Part shown: piece by piece, positions 36,067 to 44,815 of the stretch
Position numbering within the stretch: the first letter of the stretch is position 1
How the letters are laid out: the number at the start of each line of letters is the position of its first letter
Source: Sandaracinaceae bacterium
GTDB lineage: Bacteria > Myxococcota_A > Polyangia > Polyangiales > Houyiibacteriaceae
DNA: 64,000 nt
Assembly: GCA_016706685.1 (NCBI GenBank)
Contig: JADJJE010000008.1
Coordinates: forward strand, 62,001 to 126,000
Direction of reading: 5' to 3'
Translations under genes and position numbers: made by a program
The notes under the pieces: model-generated
Database searches by the model: none
Seen by the model: only the letters and a program-made list of their open reading frames with translations
Told to the model about the DNA's origin: nothing

Positions 36067-37824
36067 GTGGCGGACACCATTCCATCGCGCCTCCTCGAGC
36101 AGGCGAACATTCGACCCTCCTCCCCCGCTTACTACGTTCGTGACGCGGGCGTCTGGCGTGCCACCAGCTGGGGCACCTACTCGGATCAGGTGAAGCAAGC
36201 GGGCCGCGCGCTGGTGGCGCTCGGCCTCGACACGGGCTCCACCACCACCATCCTCGGCTTCAACCGGCCGGAGTGGGTCATCGTCAACGTGGCCACCATG
36301 GGCATCGGGGGCGCGGCCGCCGGCATCTACACCACCTGCTCGCCGGTGGAGGTGGCCTACATCGTCAACCACTCGGAGGCCCCGCTCATCCTGGTGGAGA
36401 ACGAGGAGCAGTGGAAGAAGGTGCTGGCCGAGCGCCACAACCTGCCCAAGCTCAAGTACGTGGTCACCATGAAGGGCGCCGCGCGCATCGCGGACCCCAT
36501 GGTGCTCAGCTGGGACGAGTTCATGGCCAAGGGCGACCAGACGCCCGAGAGCGACTACCTCGAGCGCGTGCATGCATTGAAGCCCGAGGGTCTGGCCGCG
36601 TTCATCTACACCTCCGGCACCACCGGCCCGCCCAAGGGCGTGATGCTCTCGCACCACAACCTGGCGTGGACGGCCAAGGCGGCGCGCGACATGAACGGCC
36701 TGACCAACAGCGACGTCACCCTGTCGTACCTGCCGCTCAGCCACATCGCCGAGCAGATGTTCACCGTGCACGCGCCCATCACCACGGGCGGCCGGGTGTA
36801 CTTCGCCGAGTCCATCGAGGCCGTGCCCGAGAACCTGAAGGAAGTGCAGCCCACGCTGTTCTTCGGCGTGCCGCGCATCTGGGAGAAGTTCCACGCCGGC
36901 ATCAGCGGCAAGCTCAAGCTGGCCACGGGGCCCAAGGCCAAGCTGGTGGCGTGGGCCTTGAAGGTGGGCCGCGAAGCCAACCTGCGCCCGGGCGGCAAGA
37001 AGGGCCTCGAGTACAAGCTGGCCCAGAAGCTCATCTTCTCGAAGCTCAAGCCGGCCATCGGCATGGCGCGCGCGCGCATCTGCGTCAGCGGCGCCGCGCC
37101 CATCGCGCAAGAGGTGCTCGAGTTCTTCGCCAGCCTCGACATCATCGTGCTCGAGGTCTACGGCCAGTCCGAGGACACGGGCCCCACGTCGTTCAACATG
37201 CCGGACAACTATCGCTTCGGCAGCGTGGGTCCCGCGGTGCCTGGCGTAGAGGTCAAGATCGCTAGCGACGGCGAGATCCTGGTGCGCGGGCCCAACGTGT
37301 TCATGGGCTACTACAAGGAGCAGGCGGCCACGGACGAGACGCTCATCGACGGCTGGCTGCACTCCGGCGACCTCGGCGAGTTCCGCGAGGGCTTCCTGTA
37401 CATCACGGGTCGCAAGAAGGACATCATCATCACCGCGGGCGGCAAGAACATCGCGCCCAAGAACATCGAGGCCTCGCTCAAGAACCACGAGCTCATCAAC
37501 GAGGCCGTGGTCATCGGCGACCGGCGCAAGTACCTGACCGTGGTGGTCACGCTCGACCCGGAAGCCACCGCCGCGTGGGCCAAGGAGCGTGGCATTCCGC
37601 TCGCGGGCATCGGTGAGAACCCCACCCTGCGGGCCGAGATCCAGACCGCCGTGGACCACGTCAACACCGAGCTGGCACGCGTGGAGCAGGTGAAGAAGTT
37701 CAAGGTGCTCGGGCGCAACCTCACGGTGGAAGACGGCGAGCTGACGCCCACCCTCAAGGTCAAGCGCAAGAAGGTCTACGACCACTTCGCGGACGACATC
37801 GAGTCCATGTACGAAGGCGCCTGA
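36067..37824 (+). CDS. long-chain acyl-CoA synthetase (AMP-forming)
   Basis: 585 residues, GTG start. Activates fatty acids to acyl-CoA through an acyl-AMP. AMP-binding motifs are complete: YTSGTTGPPKGVMLSHHNL (P-loop) near residue 180, YGQSEDTGPTSFN (A5 motif), GWLHSGDLGEFREGFLYITGRKKDIIITAGGKNIAPKNIE (A7-A8) and the A10 Lys in TPTLKVKRKKV. The size and the 'KKDIIITAGGKNIAPKNIE' block are typical of the eukaryote-like long-chain (FAA/ACSBG) subgroup. No other beta-oxidation gene is adjacent; a crotonase is 10 kb away. Confidence 0.9.
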   Translation: MADTIPSRLLEQANIRPSSPAYYVRDAGVWRATSWGTYSDQVKQAGRALVALGLDTGSTTTILGFNRPEWVIVNVATMGIGGAAAGIYTTCSPVEVAYIVNHSEAPLILVENEEQWKKVLAERHNLPKLKYVVTMKGAARIADPMVLSWDEFMAKGDQTPESDYLERVHALKPEGLAAFIYTSGTTGPPKGVMLSHHNLAWTAKAARDMNGLTNSDVTLSYLPLSHIAEQMFTVHAPITTGGRVYFAESIEAVPENLKEVQPTLFFGVPRIWEKFHAGISGKLKLATGPKAKLVAWALKVGREANLRPGGKKGLEYKLAQKLIFSKLKPAIGMARARICVSGAAPIAQEVLEFFASLDIIVLEVYGQSEDTGPTSFNMPDNYRFGSVGPAVPGVEVKIASDGEILVRGPNVFMGYYKEQAATDETLIDGWLHSGDLGEFREGFLYITGRKKDIIITAGGKNIAPKNIEASLKNHELINEAVVIGDRRKYLTVVVTLDPEATAAWAKERGIPLAGIGENPTLRAEIQTAVDHVNTELARVEQVKKFKVLGRNLTVEDGELTPTLKVKRKKVYDHFADDIESMYEGA

Positions 37825-37838
37825 GGCCTTCGGGCGTC

Positions 37839-38351
37839 ATGCGCCGGCTGATCGTCGAGTCGGAAGCCACGCGGCAGGTGGATGCCTACCTGCCGCGTGT
37901 GCGCGTCCTGCTCTCGGACTTTCCGCGGGCCATGCGGCTGCTGCCCATGGTGGGCCTGGTGGAGCGCGTGTCGGCTGGCGAGCCGGCCTTCGACGCGGCC
38001 CACGAGCGCTACCGGGTGCACCTCGGTCCGTTCGGCGTGGGTGGCTTCCGCGGCACCCTGCGGCTGGTGGTGGACGTGCGGCGCAGCACCGCCGACGACC
38101 GCTACGCGCTCGAGATGACCACCCTGGCGGGTGAGGGCAACACCGACGCGTCCATCGACTTCGTGGCGCGGCAGACACCCGAAGGCACCCAGGTGCGCTG
38201 CCACGTGTGGGCCGCGCCGCGGAAGGAGATCCCCGCCATGCTGCCGCTCAGCTTGGTGCGCCGCGCCGCTTCGCACGTGCTCGAGGGCGCCATCGACACG
38301 GGGCTGGCAGGGCTCTCGGGCTCGGTCGCGGGCGACGGTCTGCAGGACTGA
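37839..38351 (+). CDS. hypothetical protein, SRPBCC-like
   Basis: 170 residues. Starts 14 bases after the acyl-CoA synthetase stop. The pattern (VESEATRQVDAYLPRVRVLLSDFPRAMRLLPM helix, YRVHLGPFGVGGFRGTLRLVVDVRR strand pair, YALEMTTLAGEGNTDASIDFVARQTPEGTQVRCHVWAAP strands, long C-terminal helix) looks like a START/SRPBCC helix-grip fold, perhaps CoxG/DUF1997-like. Possible lipid binding would fit the neighbouring acyl-CoA synthetase, but this is conjecture. Confidence 0.5.
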   Translation: MRRLIVESEATRQVDAYLPRVRVLLSDFPRAMRLLPMVGLVERVSAGEPAFDAAHERYRVHLGPFGVGGFRGTLRLVVDVRRSTADDRYALEMTTLAGEGNTDASIDFVARQTPEGTQVRCHVWAAPRKEIPAMLPLSLVRRAASHVLEGAIDTGLAGLSGSVAGDGLQD

Positions 38352-38378
38352 ACGCCCGCCCGGTGAGCCCTGTGCCCA

Positions 38379-38966
38379 TCACTCGAAGGGCGTCTTGAAG
38401 TCCACCGCGGGCCACACCTGCGCCACCAGGAGCGAGACGTTGCGCTGCACCCGGCCGCGCGCCTCGGCGTCCTGCACCCCCGAGCGGTCCTGCCAGGCGT
38501 GCATCCCGCCCTCGAAGGCCGTGGCGTACTGCTGCCAGCTGGCATAGCGGTCCTGCAGCACCTCGGCGATGCGGAAGGTCCAGTCCTTCACGTCGGAGGC
38601 GCTCAGGTAGCCCGCCGCAAAGCCGATGCGCACCGTGTCGGCCCCGCGGCCTGCGTCCCAGGCCGGGTTGCCCGTCTGGCGGCTGCGTACCAGGTCTTCG
38701 AGCAGCGCGTCCAGGTCAGCCTGACTCTCCACGCCATACCAGCTGCGCAGAGAGCTGGTGGCCCGCGAGCGCTCCCACGTGCCGCTGTCCTCGAGGCCCG
38801 TCCACGTACCGTACGCCCCCGCCAGCCACCGAGCGGCGCGCGCCGCACGGACGCGGGACTGGAAGTACAGCCAGCCGAGCGTGGCAAAGATGGCGAAGAC
38901 CGCGAAGGCGACGATGAGCACCGCCATGGTGAGCGTGCCTGAGTCCATGGTGTCGATGGGGTTCAT
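38379..38966 (-). CDS. DUF1266-like membrane-anchored protein
   Basis: 195 residues. One N-terminal transmembrane helix (LTMAVLIVAFAVFAIFATLGWLYF), then a helical domain with SSLRSWYGVESQADLDALLEDLVRSRQ, NPAWDAGRGADTVRIGFAAGYLSASDVKDW and RYASWQQYATAFEGGMHAWQDRSG. This matches the DUF1266 pattern (YGI, W-D, GYAAGYLS, SSWxxFAxSYxxG). Function of DUF1266 is unknown; some members belong to envelope or secretion loci. Confidence 0.6.
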   Translation of the reverse strand: MNPIDTMDSGTLTMAVLIVAFAVFAIFATLGWLYFQSRVRAARAARWLAGAYGTWTGLEDSGTWERSRATSSLRSWYGVESQADLDALLEDLVRSRQTGNPAWDAGRGADTVRIGFAAGYLSASDVKDWTFRIAEVLQDRYASWQQYATAFEGGMHAWQDRSGVQDAEARGRVQRNVSLLVAQVWPAVDFKTPFE

Positions 38967-39113
38967 GGGTGCCTCCGTGGCTGCATGGAGTGTCGCTGCT
39001 CTCGGGACCGGCGTCTATGCCCGTCCGTTATCGGCGTAACGCATCTTGGTGTCGCGACGACATTTGGTGTGGACTATAAAAATAGCCATCACACCAGAGA
39101 AAGAGTGTCACTC

Positions 39114-39659
39114 ATGAAACGGTACATCGCCCCCTTCGCGCTCGCCCTCCTCCTGCTGCCCGCCGGACGGGCCTCGGCCCAGCGGGGCGCGGAGGCACCG
39201 CTGGATCAAGCAGGCTCCGGGCCCAGCTCGTCCGCCAGCAACCTTTCCATCGCGATCGGCGTCACCGCCATGGCCGCCGGTGGGGTCTCGCTGGGCCACG
39301 ACTCGCGTTTGGTGTTGGGCATGGGCGTGCCCTTGCTGGCGCTCGGTGTGTCGGACGTGATCCTGGGTCTGGCGCAGCGCAGCGCGGACGGGCCAGGAAG
39401 CCCAGGGTTCCAGCAGCGGCTGCGCACCGCGCGCGTGAGCTTGTTGGTGAGCGGCGCGGGGCTCGCCAGCCTGGGCGCGTTTTGGAGCTCGGACCTATCG
39501 CTCGGGGCAGGCGTGGCGCTCTTCAGCCACTCGGCCTTCCGGCTGCTGATGGAGCTGGTCACGCCACGCGCCCAGCCGCCCCGCTTCGAGGTGGGCGTCA
39601 GCGTGCTGCCGTCGCCCTACGGCCGCGTGGCCACGGCCACCTTCGGCGGCGCGCTGTGA
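39114..39659 (+). CDS. hypothetical exported membrane protein
   Basis: 181 residues. A signal peptide (IAPFALALLLLPAGRASAQ) is followed by several short hydrophobic, Gly/Ala-rich segments (ATAMAAGGVSLGH, GMGVPLLALGVSDVILGL, ARVSLLVSGAGLASLGAFW, GAGVALFSHSAFRLLMELV) that may be transmembrane helices. No family recognised. The stop overlaps a GTG that begins the TetR-type reading frame (GTGA), so they are probably one transcript. Confidence 0.5.
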   Translation: MKRYIAPFALALLLLPAGRASAQRGAEAPLDQAGSGPSSSASNLSIAIGVTAMAAGGVSLGHDSRLVLGMGVPLLALGVSDVILGLAQRSADGPGSPGFQQRLRTARVSLLVSGAGLASLGAFWSSDLSLGAGVALFSHSAFRLLMELVTPRAQPPRFEVGVSVLPSPYGRVATATFGGAL

Positions 39660-39706
39660 GCGTGGTGGTTGGCGTGCCTGCGGAGGCGGGGCATCCTTCG
39701 GCCGCG

Positions 39707-40375
39707 ATGCCCGTCAACCCCACCGAGCTCGGCGAGCTGCCCCTCCGCGAGCGCAAGTTCGCGCGCACGAAGGTGGCGCTGCTCGAGTCGGCCATGCGCC
39801 GCGTGCGCGAGGGGCGCCGCCTGGACACCATCTCGGTGAAGGAGATCTGCGCCGAGGTGCAGGTGTCCGAGGCCACCTTCTTCAACTACTTCCCGAAGAA
39901 GTCGGACCTGCTGCTCTACTACGTGCAGCTCTGGACGGTGGAGGCGGGCGCGCGCACGGCAGCGCTCTCGGGCCTGCGCGCCATCGAGGCGATCTTCGCG
40001 TTCACCGGAGAGCGCCTGGGCACGCAGCCCACCGTGCTGCTCGAGCTGATCGTGACGCTGGCATCCGACGAAGGCCCGCTCGAATTCCCGGACGTGTCTG
40101 TGGCCGAGCGCGCGGAGGCCTTCCCCGACCTGCCCGGCGCGCTCGACGCCGAGGTGCGCATCAACGTGAGCAGCCTGTTCCGGCAGCACCTGCTGCAGGC
40201 CGTCGCGAGCGGCGAGTTGCCCGCGCACACCGAGGTGGAGCTGGCGGTGCGCACGCTGGGGGCGCTGTTCTTCGGCATGCCGATGGTGAGCCATTGCTCG
40301 GGGCTGAGCGTGCCCGCCGACCAGCTCTGGGCCGCGCAGCTCCGGCTCTTGTGGGCCGGCCTGCGCGCGCTGTGA
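39707..40375 (+). CDS. TetR-family transcriptional regulator
   Basis: 222 residues. N-terminal helix-turn-helix: LRERKFARTKVALLESAMRRVREGRRLDTISVKEICAEVQVSEATFFNYFPKKSDLLLYY is a standard TetR DNA-binding domain. The C-terminal ligand domain is ordinary, with no clue to the effector. A GTG at 39656 overlapping the upstream stop would add 17 residues; I prefer ATG 39707, which leaves a normal short N-terminus. Convergent with the SDR gene, separated by three bases. Confidence 0.85.
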   Translation: MPVNPTELGELPLRERKFARTKVALLESAMRRVREGRRLDTISVKEICAEVQVSEATFFNYFPKKSDLLLYYVQLWTVEAGARTAALSGLRAIEAIFAFTGERLGTQPTVLLELIVTLASDEGPLEFPDVSVAERAEAFPDLPGALDAEVRINVSSLFRQHLLQAVASGELPAHTEVELAVRTLGALFFGMPMVSHCSGLSVPADQLWAAQLRLLWAGLRAL

Positions 40376-40378
40376 CCG

Positions 40379-41251
40379 TCAGCCCGGGCGCAGGTCCGGG
40401 GCGCCGGTGATCACCAGGCTGCGCTTCCACAGCTCCGCGGCCAGCGCGTCGTCGAGCGCTGCGCGGTTGGGCTGTTTCTCGGCACACTTCTCGAAATAGC
40501 GGCCGCTCACGCCCTCGAGCTCGGGCGCCGTGGCGCAGTGCAGCGTGGTGGCGGCGCCCTCCTCCACGCTGATCATGAAGGCCTTGCCAATGGCGTCGAA
40601 CGGCCAGGGGATGCGGCGCCAGATGTCCGTGGCCACCACGCCGGGGTGCAGCGAGTACGTGCTCACGCCCGTGCCGGCCAGGCGCTTGGCCAGGGTGCGG
40701 CTGAAGAGCACGTTGCACAGCTTGCTCACCTGATAGGCGCCCATGCCCGTGAGCGAGCGCGCGGGCTGCTGCAGCTGGTCCCAGGGGATGCGGAAGGCGC
40801 GCTCGTGAGCGCGGCTGGCCACGGTGACGATGCGCGCGGGGGCCGACTGGATGACGCGCTCGGCCAGCAGCAGCGTGAACAGGAACGTGCCCAAGTGGTT
40901 GACCGCGAACATGACCTCGTAGCCCTCCGGCGAGAGCTCGCGCACGCCTGCTAGGCCCGCGTTGTTCACCAACACGTGGATGGGCAGGCCGCGCGCCAGG
41001 AGCTCGGCCGCAGCCTCGCGGATGGCGCTGAAGCGCGAGAGGTCGAGCGCCAGGAACTCGACCTTGGGGTTGCCCGTCTCGGCGATGATGGCCTCGATGA
41101 CGGGCATGGCCTTGTCGCGGCTGCGGCACGCCACGATGACGTGCGCCCCTTTGCGCGCCAGCTCGAGCGCGGTCACCCGCCCGATGCCGGTGTTCGCGCC
41201 GGTGACGACGCAGACACGCCCGGTCATGTCGGGCAGGTGCAGCGGCTTCAT
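40379..41251 (-). CDS. short-chain dehydrogenase (retinol dehydrogenase-like SDR)
   Basis: 290 residues. Rossmann motif VVTGANTGIGRVTALELARKGAHVIVACR near residue 14; HVLVNNAG near residue 90; catalytic Ser in IVTVASRAHE and YxxxK in GAYQVSKLCN near residue 183. The TGANTGIG and long C-terminal part (RRIPWPFDAIGKAFMISVEEGAAT) place it with the eukaryote-like retinol dehydrogenase subgroup (NADP-preferring, Arg after the glycine loop). Substrate unknown. Follows the rhodanese lipoprotein gene on the same strand by 5 bases. Confidence 0.85.
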   Translation of the reverse strand: MKPLHLPDMTGRVCVVTGANTGIGRVTALELARKGAHVIVACRSRDKAMPVIEAIIAETGNPKVEFLALDLSRFSAIREAAAELLARGLPIHVLVNNAGLAGVRELSPEGYEVMFAVNHLGTFLFTLLLAERVIQSAPARIVTVASRAHERAFRIPWDQLQQPARSLTGMGAYQVSKLCNVLFSRTLAKRLAGTGVSTYSLHPGVVATDIWRRIPWPFDAIGKAFMISVEEGAATTLHCATAPELEGVSGRYFEKCAEKQPNRAALDDALAAELWKRSLVITGAPDLRPG

Positions 41252-41256
41252 GCGGA

Positions 41257-41802
41257 TCAGCCCGCGGCCGCTTCGCCGGTCTCGGCGGCCTCTTCGCCCT
41301 CGCCCTCGCCCTCGGCGGGAGCCACGCGGCCCGCGACCGGCTTGCCGGCATCCACCCAGCCACGGATGCCCGGGCGCATGACGGCCACTTCGCGGCCAGC
41401 TTCGCGCGCCCGTGTGGCCGCGTTGTCCGACGCGGTGCACTGGGTGCTACCGCAGTAGAAGACCAGCAGGCCATCGGCGGGCAGCTCGGTCATCTGGTAC
41501 TCGCTGGACGAGGTGAGCAGCACGGCGTTGGGAACGGTGCCCAGGGAGTCGCGCGTCTCTTGATGGTTGGCGTCCACCGGGCGGGCGGTGCCAGCCTCGA
41601 AGAGCGCGGCAGCCGCGTTCACGTCCAGCTCGCGGATGGGCGCGGGGGCCTCGGCCGCAGGCGCTGCGGCGGCAGACTCTTCGGCGGCGACGATGGCTTC
41701 GGCCGCTTCGGTGGCGGCGGTGTCTTCTTGCCCGCCACAGCCGAGGCCGAGGAGCGCGAGCAGGAGTGGAAGGAGCGTGAGGCGTTGGCGGAGTCGGGTC
41801 AT
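41257..41802 (-). CDS. rhodanese-domain lipoprotein
   Basis: 181 residues. Signal peptide with lipobox LLGLGC (Cys22), an Ala/Glu-rich linker of about 30 residues, then a single rhodanese domain: LDVNAAAALFEAGTARPVDANHQETRDSLGTVPNAVLL, active-site loop VFYCGSTQCTASDNAATRAREAG and GIRGWVDAGKPV at the end. The Cys of CGSTQC is the persulfide-carrying residue; the second Cys in the loop might allow disulfide regulation. Acidic C-terminal tail. Periplasmic sulfur carrier or thiol sensor; donor unknown. Confidence 0.85.
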   Translation of the reverse strand: MTRLRQRLTLLPLLLALLGLGCGGQEDTAATEAAEAIVAAEESAAAAPAAEAPAPIRELDVNAAAALFEAGTARPVDANHQETRDSLGTVPNAVLLTSSSEYQMTELPADGLLVFYCGSTQCTASDNAATRAREAGREVAVMRPGIRGWVDAGKPVAGRVAPAEGEGEGEEAAETGEAAAG

Positions 41803-41871
41803 GGTGGGCAACACGATGCAAGAGCGTGACGCAGCGTGCAATGGGGTGTGCGACAAACTACAGTCGCCGAC

Positions 41872-43176
41872 ATGTCGCCTATTTACCTGCTTCGCGTCGC
41901 TCCGTTGGCCTGCATCAGCTTGCTCGCGGTCACTTCCAGCGTGGCCTGCAACAGCAGCAGCCCCAACGACGGTGGCTCCCCGCCGCCGCGCCCCACCGGC
42001 GACGTGGGCGCCCCCAGCGCCAGCTGTGGCAGCGTGCGCCTGACCAGCTATCAGCCGTTCGATCGCGGCTGGTGCGAGTACGACACCAGCTACTCGTTCT
42101 TGCCCACCTTCGTGCGCCAGGGCCTCACGGCGGCCATCGCCGAGCCGTGGAACGGCAGCAGCTACGGCGGCGCCCCCGGCGAGGCGTGCGGCGAGTGCTG
42201 GGAGATCGACACCGTGACGGCCACCGAGGTGGTGATGATCACGGACCTCTGCCCCAACCAGGGCAACTCGCTGTGCCAGGGCAGCCACTTCCACATCGAC
42301 CTCACGGAAGACGCCGCCCGCATGGTGGGCGGCGGCGCGCTGGACGAGGGACAGGCGCGGCGCGTGCCCTGCCCGGTGAGCGGGGACATCCACCTCTTGG
42401 TGAACGACCACGAATTCGCCTACCTGCGCGTGGCGCTCATGAACCACCGCGTGCCGCTGCGCGGCGTGGAGATGCGCGCCACCGGGGCCGGCGTGACCGG
42501 TGACAACCCGTGGACGGCGCTGACCCGCTCGGGCGGCGCATGGGAAGCCCATGGCAGCATGCCGCACGACCGCGGCGGCGACGGCGTGCAGTTCCGCCTG
42601 ACCAGCGCGCAGGGCCAGGTGGTGGAGTCGAGCGTGGTGGTGCCCACGCGCCCCGAGCGCGGCAGCACCTTCGACCTGGGTGTGCAGGTGGACGACAGCA
42701 TGCCTCCCGAGGGCGCCGCGTGCGTGTTCGAGACACCCGGCGACGTGTTCGTGGACGAGTTCGGCGGCATCGACCAAGTGCGCTGGCAGCTGGACCCGTG
42801 GGGCCCGGCCGAGGGCGCGTTCTTCGGCGCCGACGACCAGGGCTGCGACGCCGGCAGCGCGGGCTGCATCCGCGTGGAGCGCTTCCACAGCGGCTCCGGC
42901 ATGCACATCTACTACCGTCAGCGCTTCCCCACCTACACGTTCAGCAGCGTCTCGCTACGCGTGCGTACGGATGGCCCCACGAGCCGCGTCCAGGTGGGCC
43001 CCAGCTACGAGGGCACGCGCTGCGAGCTGAGCTTCTTCGACATCGGCCCCGAGTGGTCGACCATCACGCTGGACGTGACCGAGCGCTGCGGCGCGCTCGA
43101 GTGGCTGAACTCGCTGAGCGTGGACCTGGCCGGGGCGGACATCACGCTGTTCTTGGACAACGTGCGCTTCGAGTAG
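41872..43176 (+). CDS. expansin-like lipoprotein with additional C-terminal module
   Basis: 434 residues with a lipoprotein-like signal (TSSVAC near residue 24). Module 1 (about 60-160) is an expansin double-psi beta barrel: SYGGAPGEACGECWEID, VVMITDLCPNQGNSLCQGSHFHIDLTEDAARMVG carries the HFD-like motif. Module 2 (about 175-275) resembles the CBM63 partner (LMNHRVPLRGVEMRATG, NPWTALTRSGGAWEAHGSM, QFRLTSAQGQVVESSVVVP). Module 3 is a beta-sandwich ending LFLDNVRFE, like a carbohydrate-binding domain, and is extra to bacterial expansins. Loosens cellulose non-hydrolytically; fits the GH44 enzyme encoded 20 kb away. Confidence 0.8.
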   Translation: MSPIYLLRVAPLACISLLAVTSSVACNSSSPNDGGSPPPRPTGDVGAPSASCGSVRLTSYQPFDRGWCEYDTSYSFLPTFVRQGLTAAIAEPWNGSSYGGAPGEACGECWEIDTVTATEVVMITDLCPNQGNSLCQGSHFHIDLTEDAARMVGGGALDEGQARRVPCPVSGDIHLLVNDHEFAYLRVALMNHRVPLRGVEMRATGAGVTGDNPWTALTRSGGAWEAHGSMPHDRGGDGVQFRLTSAQGQVVESSVVVPTRPERGSTFDLGVQVDDSMPPEGAACVFETPGDVFVDEFGGIDQVRWQLDPWGPAEGAFFGADDQGCDAGSAGCIRVERFHSGSGMHIYYRQRFPTYTFSSVSLRVRTDGPTSRVQVGPSYEGTRCELSFFDIGPEWSTITLDVTERCGALEWLNSLSVDLAGADITLFLDNVRFE

Positions 43177-43201
43177 GGGATCGCCTTTAGAACAAGCACA
43201 A

Positions 43202-43640
43202 TTGGCACCCCGAGGATTCCACACATCTTGCGAGGAGGCCGATTGGCCTTGCTGCAAGGTTCTTTGGGCACCCCCGGCTGGAAGCCGGCAGCAAACCAGC
43301 CTTGGATGGACATAAAGTCCCCTGCGGGGACTAGATGGCTGGCAGCAGGGTTTGCCCTACCAAGGGTACTCAGACACAGCGTCCGGCCGCCCTCGGTAGA
43401 CCACACCCCATTGTCGACCACCCAGTCCGCCCAAAGGGCAGACTGAATGTGTCCGAGTACCCTTGGTAGAACGGCCCCCAACTTCACCGCCATTTAGTCC
43501 GCCCGCAGGGCGGACTTTCAGGTCGCCCAGGCCTGGTCTGCTGCCCCCGGCTTCCAGCCGGGGGTGCCATTGTGCCTTGCAGCAAGGCGAGTCGGCCCCC
43601 GAGCGAGATAAAAATGCTCAACTCGAAAGCCGGGGTGCCC
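43202..43640. repeat. MITE-like long inverted repeat element, copy B
   Basis: A 440-base noncoding element that is almost entirely self-complementary. Its ends start TTGGCACCCC and close GGGGTGCCCA, followed inward by paired blocks of about 68 bases (43237-43304 and 43529-43597; GGCCTTGCTGCAAGG, GGCACCCCCGGCTGGAAGCCGG, CAGC-A-ACCAG). Further in, AAAGTCCCCTGCGGGGACTA pairs with TAGTCCGCCCGCAGGGCGGACTTT, and CTACCAAGGGTACTC (43358-43372) pairs with GAGTACCCTTGGTAG (43454-43468). No coding potential. It fills the gap between the expansin gene and the VanY-like gene. Copy A is at 9270-9568. Confidence 0.8.
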
Positions 43641-43714
43641 ATCATGCCTTGAATTAGGCCCCATTCGAGCAACCGAACTACCCGATCCCCGCCGCTTCTG
43701 ATATCAGGAAGGCG

Positions 43715-44815
43715 ATGAACGGCGTTGGCGTGGTGACGAGAGCGCTCCTCCTGCTGAGCGCAGCGAGCGCCACGCTGCTGACCACCACCACCGCCGCCCA
43801 CGCGCAGACCATGAGCCAGGTGGCCGCAGGCCAGAGCAGCTGCACCACCGCCGGCGGCGAGGGCCTGTCCACGCAGCTGGTGGACGTGCAGCGCTGCCTG
43901 CACCCGGGGCAGTTCGTGTCGTTCGCCAACGCCGACATCACCGCCACCAGCGCGCGGGTGCACCTGGTGGCGCAGGCCAGCGCGCGCACCGCGCTGCAGA
44001 CGGCGGCGGCGATCGTGCCGCTCGAGATCAACTCGGGCTTCAGGCCGCTCTCCGACCAGTACTTGCTGTGGGCGTCCGGGCAGTGCGCCGTGGTGGGCGT
44101 GCCGGGCAGCAGCAACCACCAGAGTGGCCGGGCCGTGGACGTGAACAACACGGTGGAGGCGCGCACGGCGCTCACCAACGCCGGCTGCGTGTGGTTCGGG
44201 GCCAGCGACGCGGTGCACTACGACTGCCCCGGCGTGGACCTGCGCGATGACTCGGTCGCCTCGTTCCAGCGGCTGTGGAACATGAACAACCCGAGCATGC
44301 CCCTGTCCGAAGACGGCAGCTGGGGCCCCATGACGCTGGCCGCCATGCAGATGTCGCCGGCCGACGGATTTCCCATTGGCGGCCTGACCACCTGCGGGCC
44401 CTGCGCCGCCGGGGCCGAGTTGAACGACTGCGGTGACTGCGGCGCGCCTCCCGTGGAGGTCTGCAACGGCAGCGACGACGACTGCGACGGCATGACGGAC
44501 GAAGGCTGTGGCGGGCCCGACCTGGACGCAGGCGTCATGGACGACGGCGGGATCACGGCTGACGCCGGGATCACCGTCGATGCGGGCGCGCTGCTAGACG
44601 GCGGGATGAGCGGAGACGCATCGCTGCCCACGGGCGACGGCGGCGACGTTCGCGCGGACCTCGGCGCGGGGCGCCCGACCTCGGGCTGCACGGTGGCCCC
44701 GGGTGGAAACTCGGTCCCGGGCCCTGGGAGCGGCAGCGGATCACTAGCGAGCCTGCTGCTGGTGGGCGCAATGTTGCGCCGCGCGCGTCGTGTGGAACGA
44801 AAGGGGCTGTCATGA
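43715..44815 (+). CDS. VanY/M15-type D-Ala-D-Ala carboxypeptidase-like protein with MYXO-CTERM tail
   Basis: 366 residues. Signal peptide, then a peptidase M15 (VanY) domain: NSGFRPLSDQYLLW, SSNHQSGRAVDVNN (His and Asp ligands) and DAVHYDCPG (second His) supply the zinc site. It is followed by a peptidoglycan-binding-like helix bundle (FQRLWNMNNPSMPLSEDG-W), a MopE-type CNGSDDDCDGMTDEGC motif that chelates metal, an Asp/Gly linker and a C-terminal TSGC plus hydrophobic helix plus RRARR tail like MYXO-CTERM. Cuts peptide crosslinks in cell walls, possibly of prey. First gene of a coupled operon. Confidence 0.78.
   Translation: MNGVGVVTRALLLLSAASATLLTTTTAAHAQTMSQVAAGQSSCTTAGGEGLSTQLVDVQRCLHPGQFVSFANADITATSARVHLVAQASARTALQTAAAIVPLEINSGFRPLSDQYLLWASGQCAVVGVPGSSNHQSGRAVDVNNTVEARTALTNAGCVWFGASDAVHYDCPGVDLRDDSVASFQRLWNMNNPSMPLSEDGSWGPMTLAAMQMSPADGFPIGGLTTCGPCAAGAELNDCGDCGAPPVEVCNGSDDDCDGMTDEGCGGPDLDAGVMDDGGITADAGITVDAGALLDGGMSGDASLPTGDGGDVRADLGAGRPTSGCTVAPGGNSVPGPGSGSGSLASLLLVGAMLRRARRVERKGLS

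Noticed and set aside
39046..39080. Promoter before the exported protein at 39114 (TTGGTG and TATAAA)
   Set aside because: Spacing of about 23 bases is wrong for a standard promoter; not supported enough to list.
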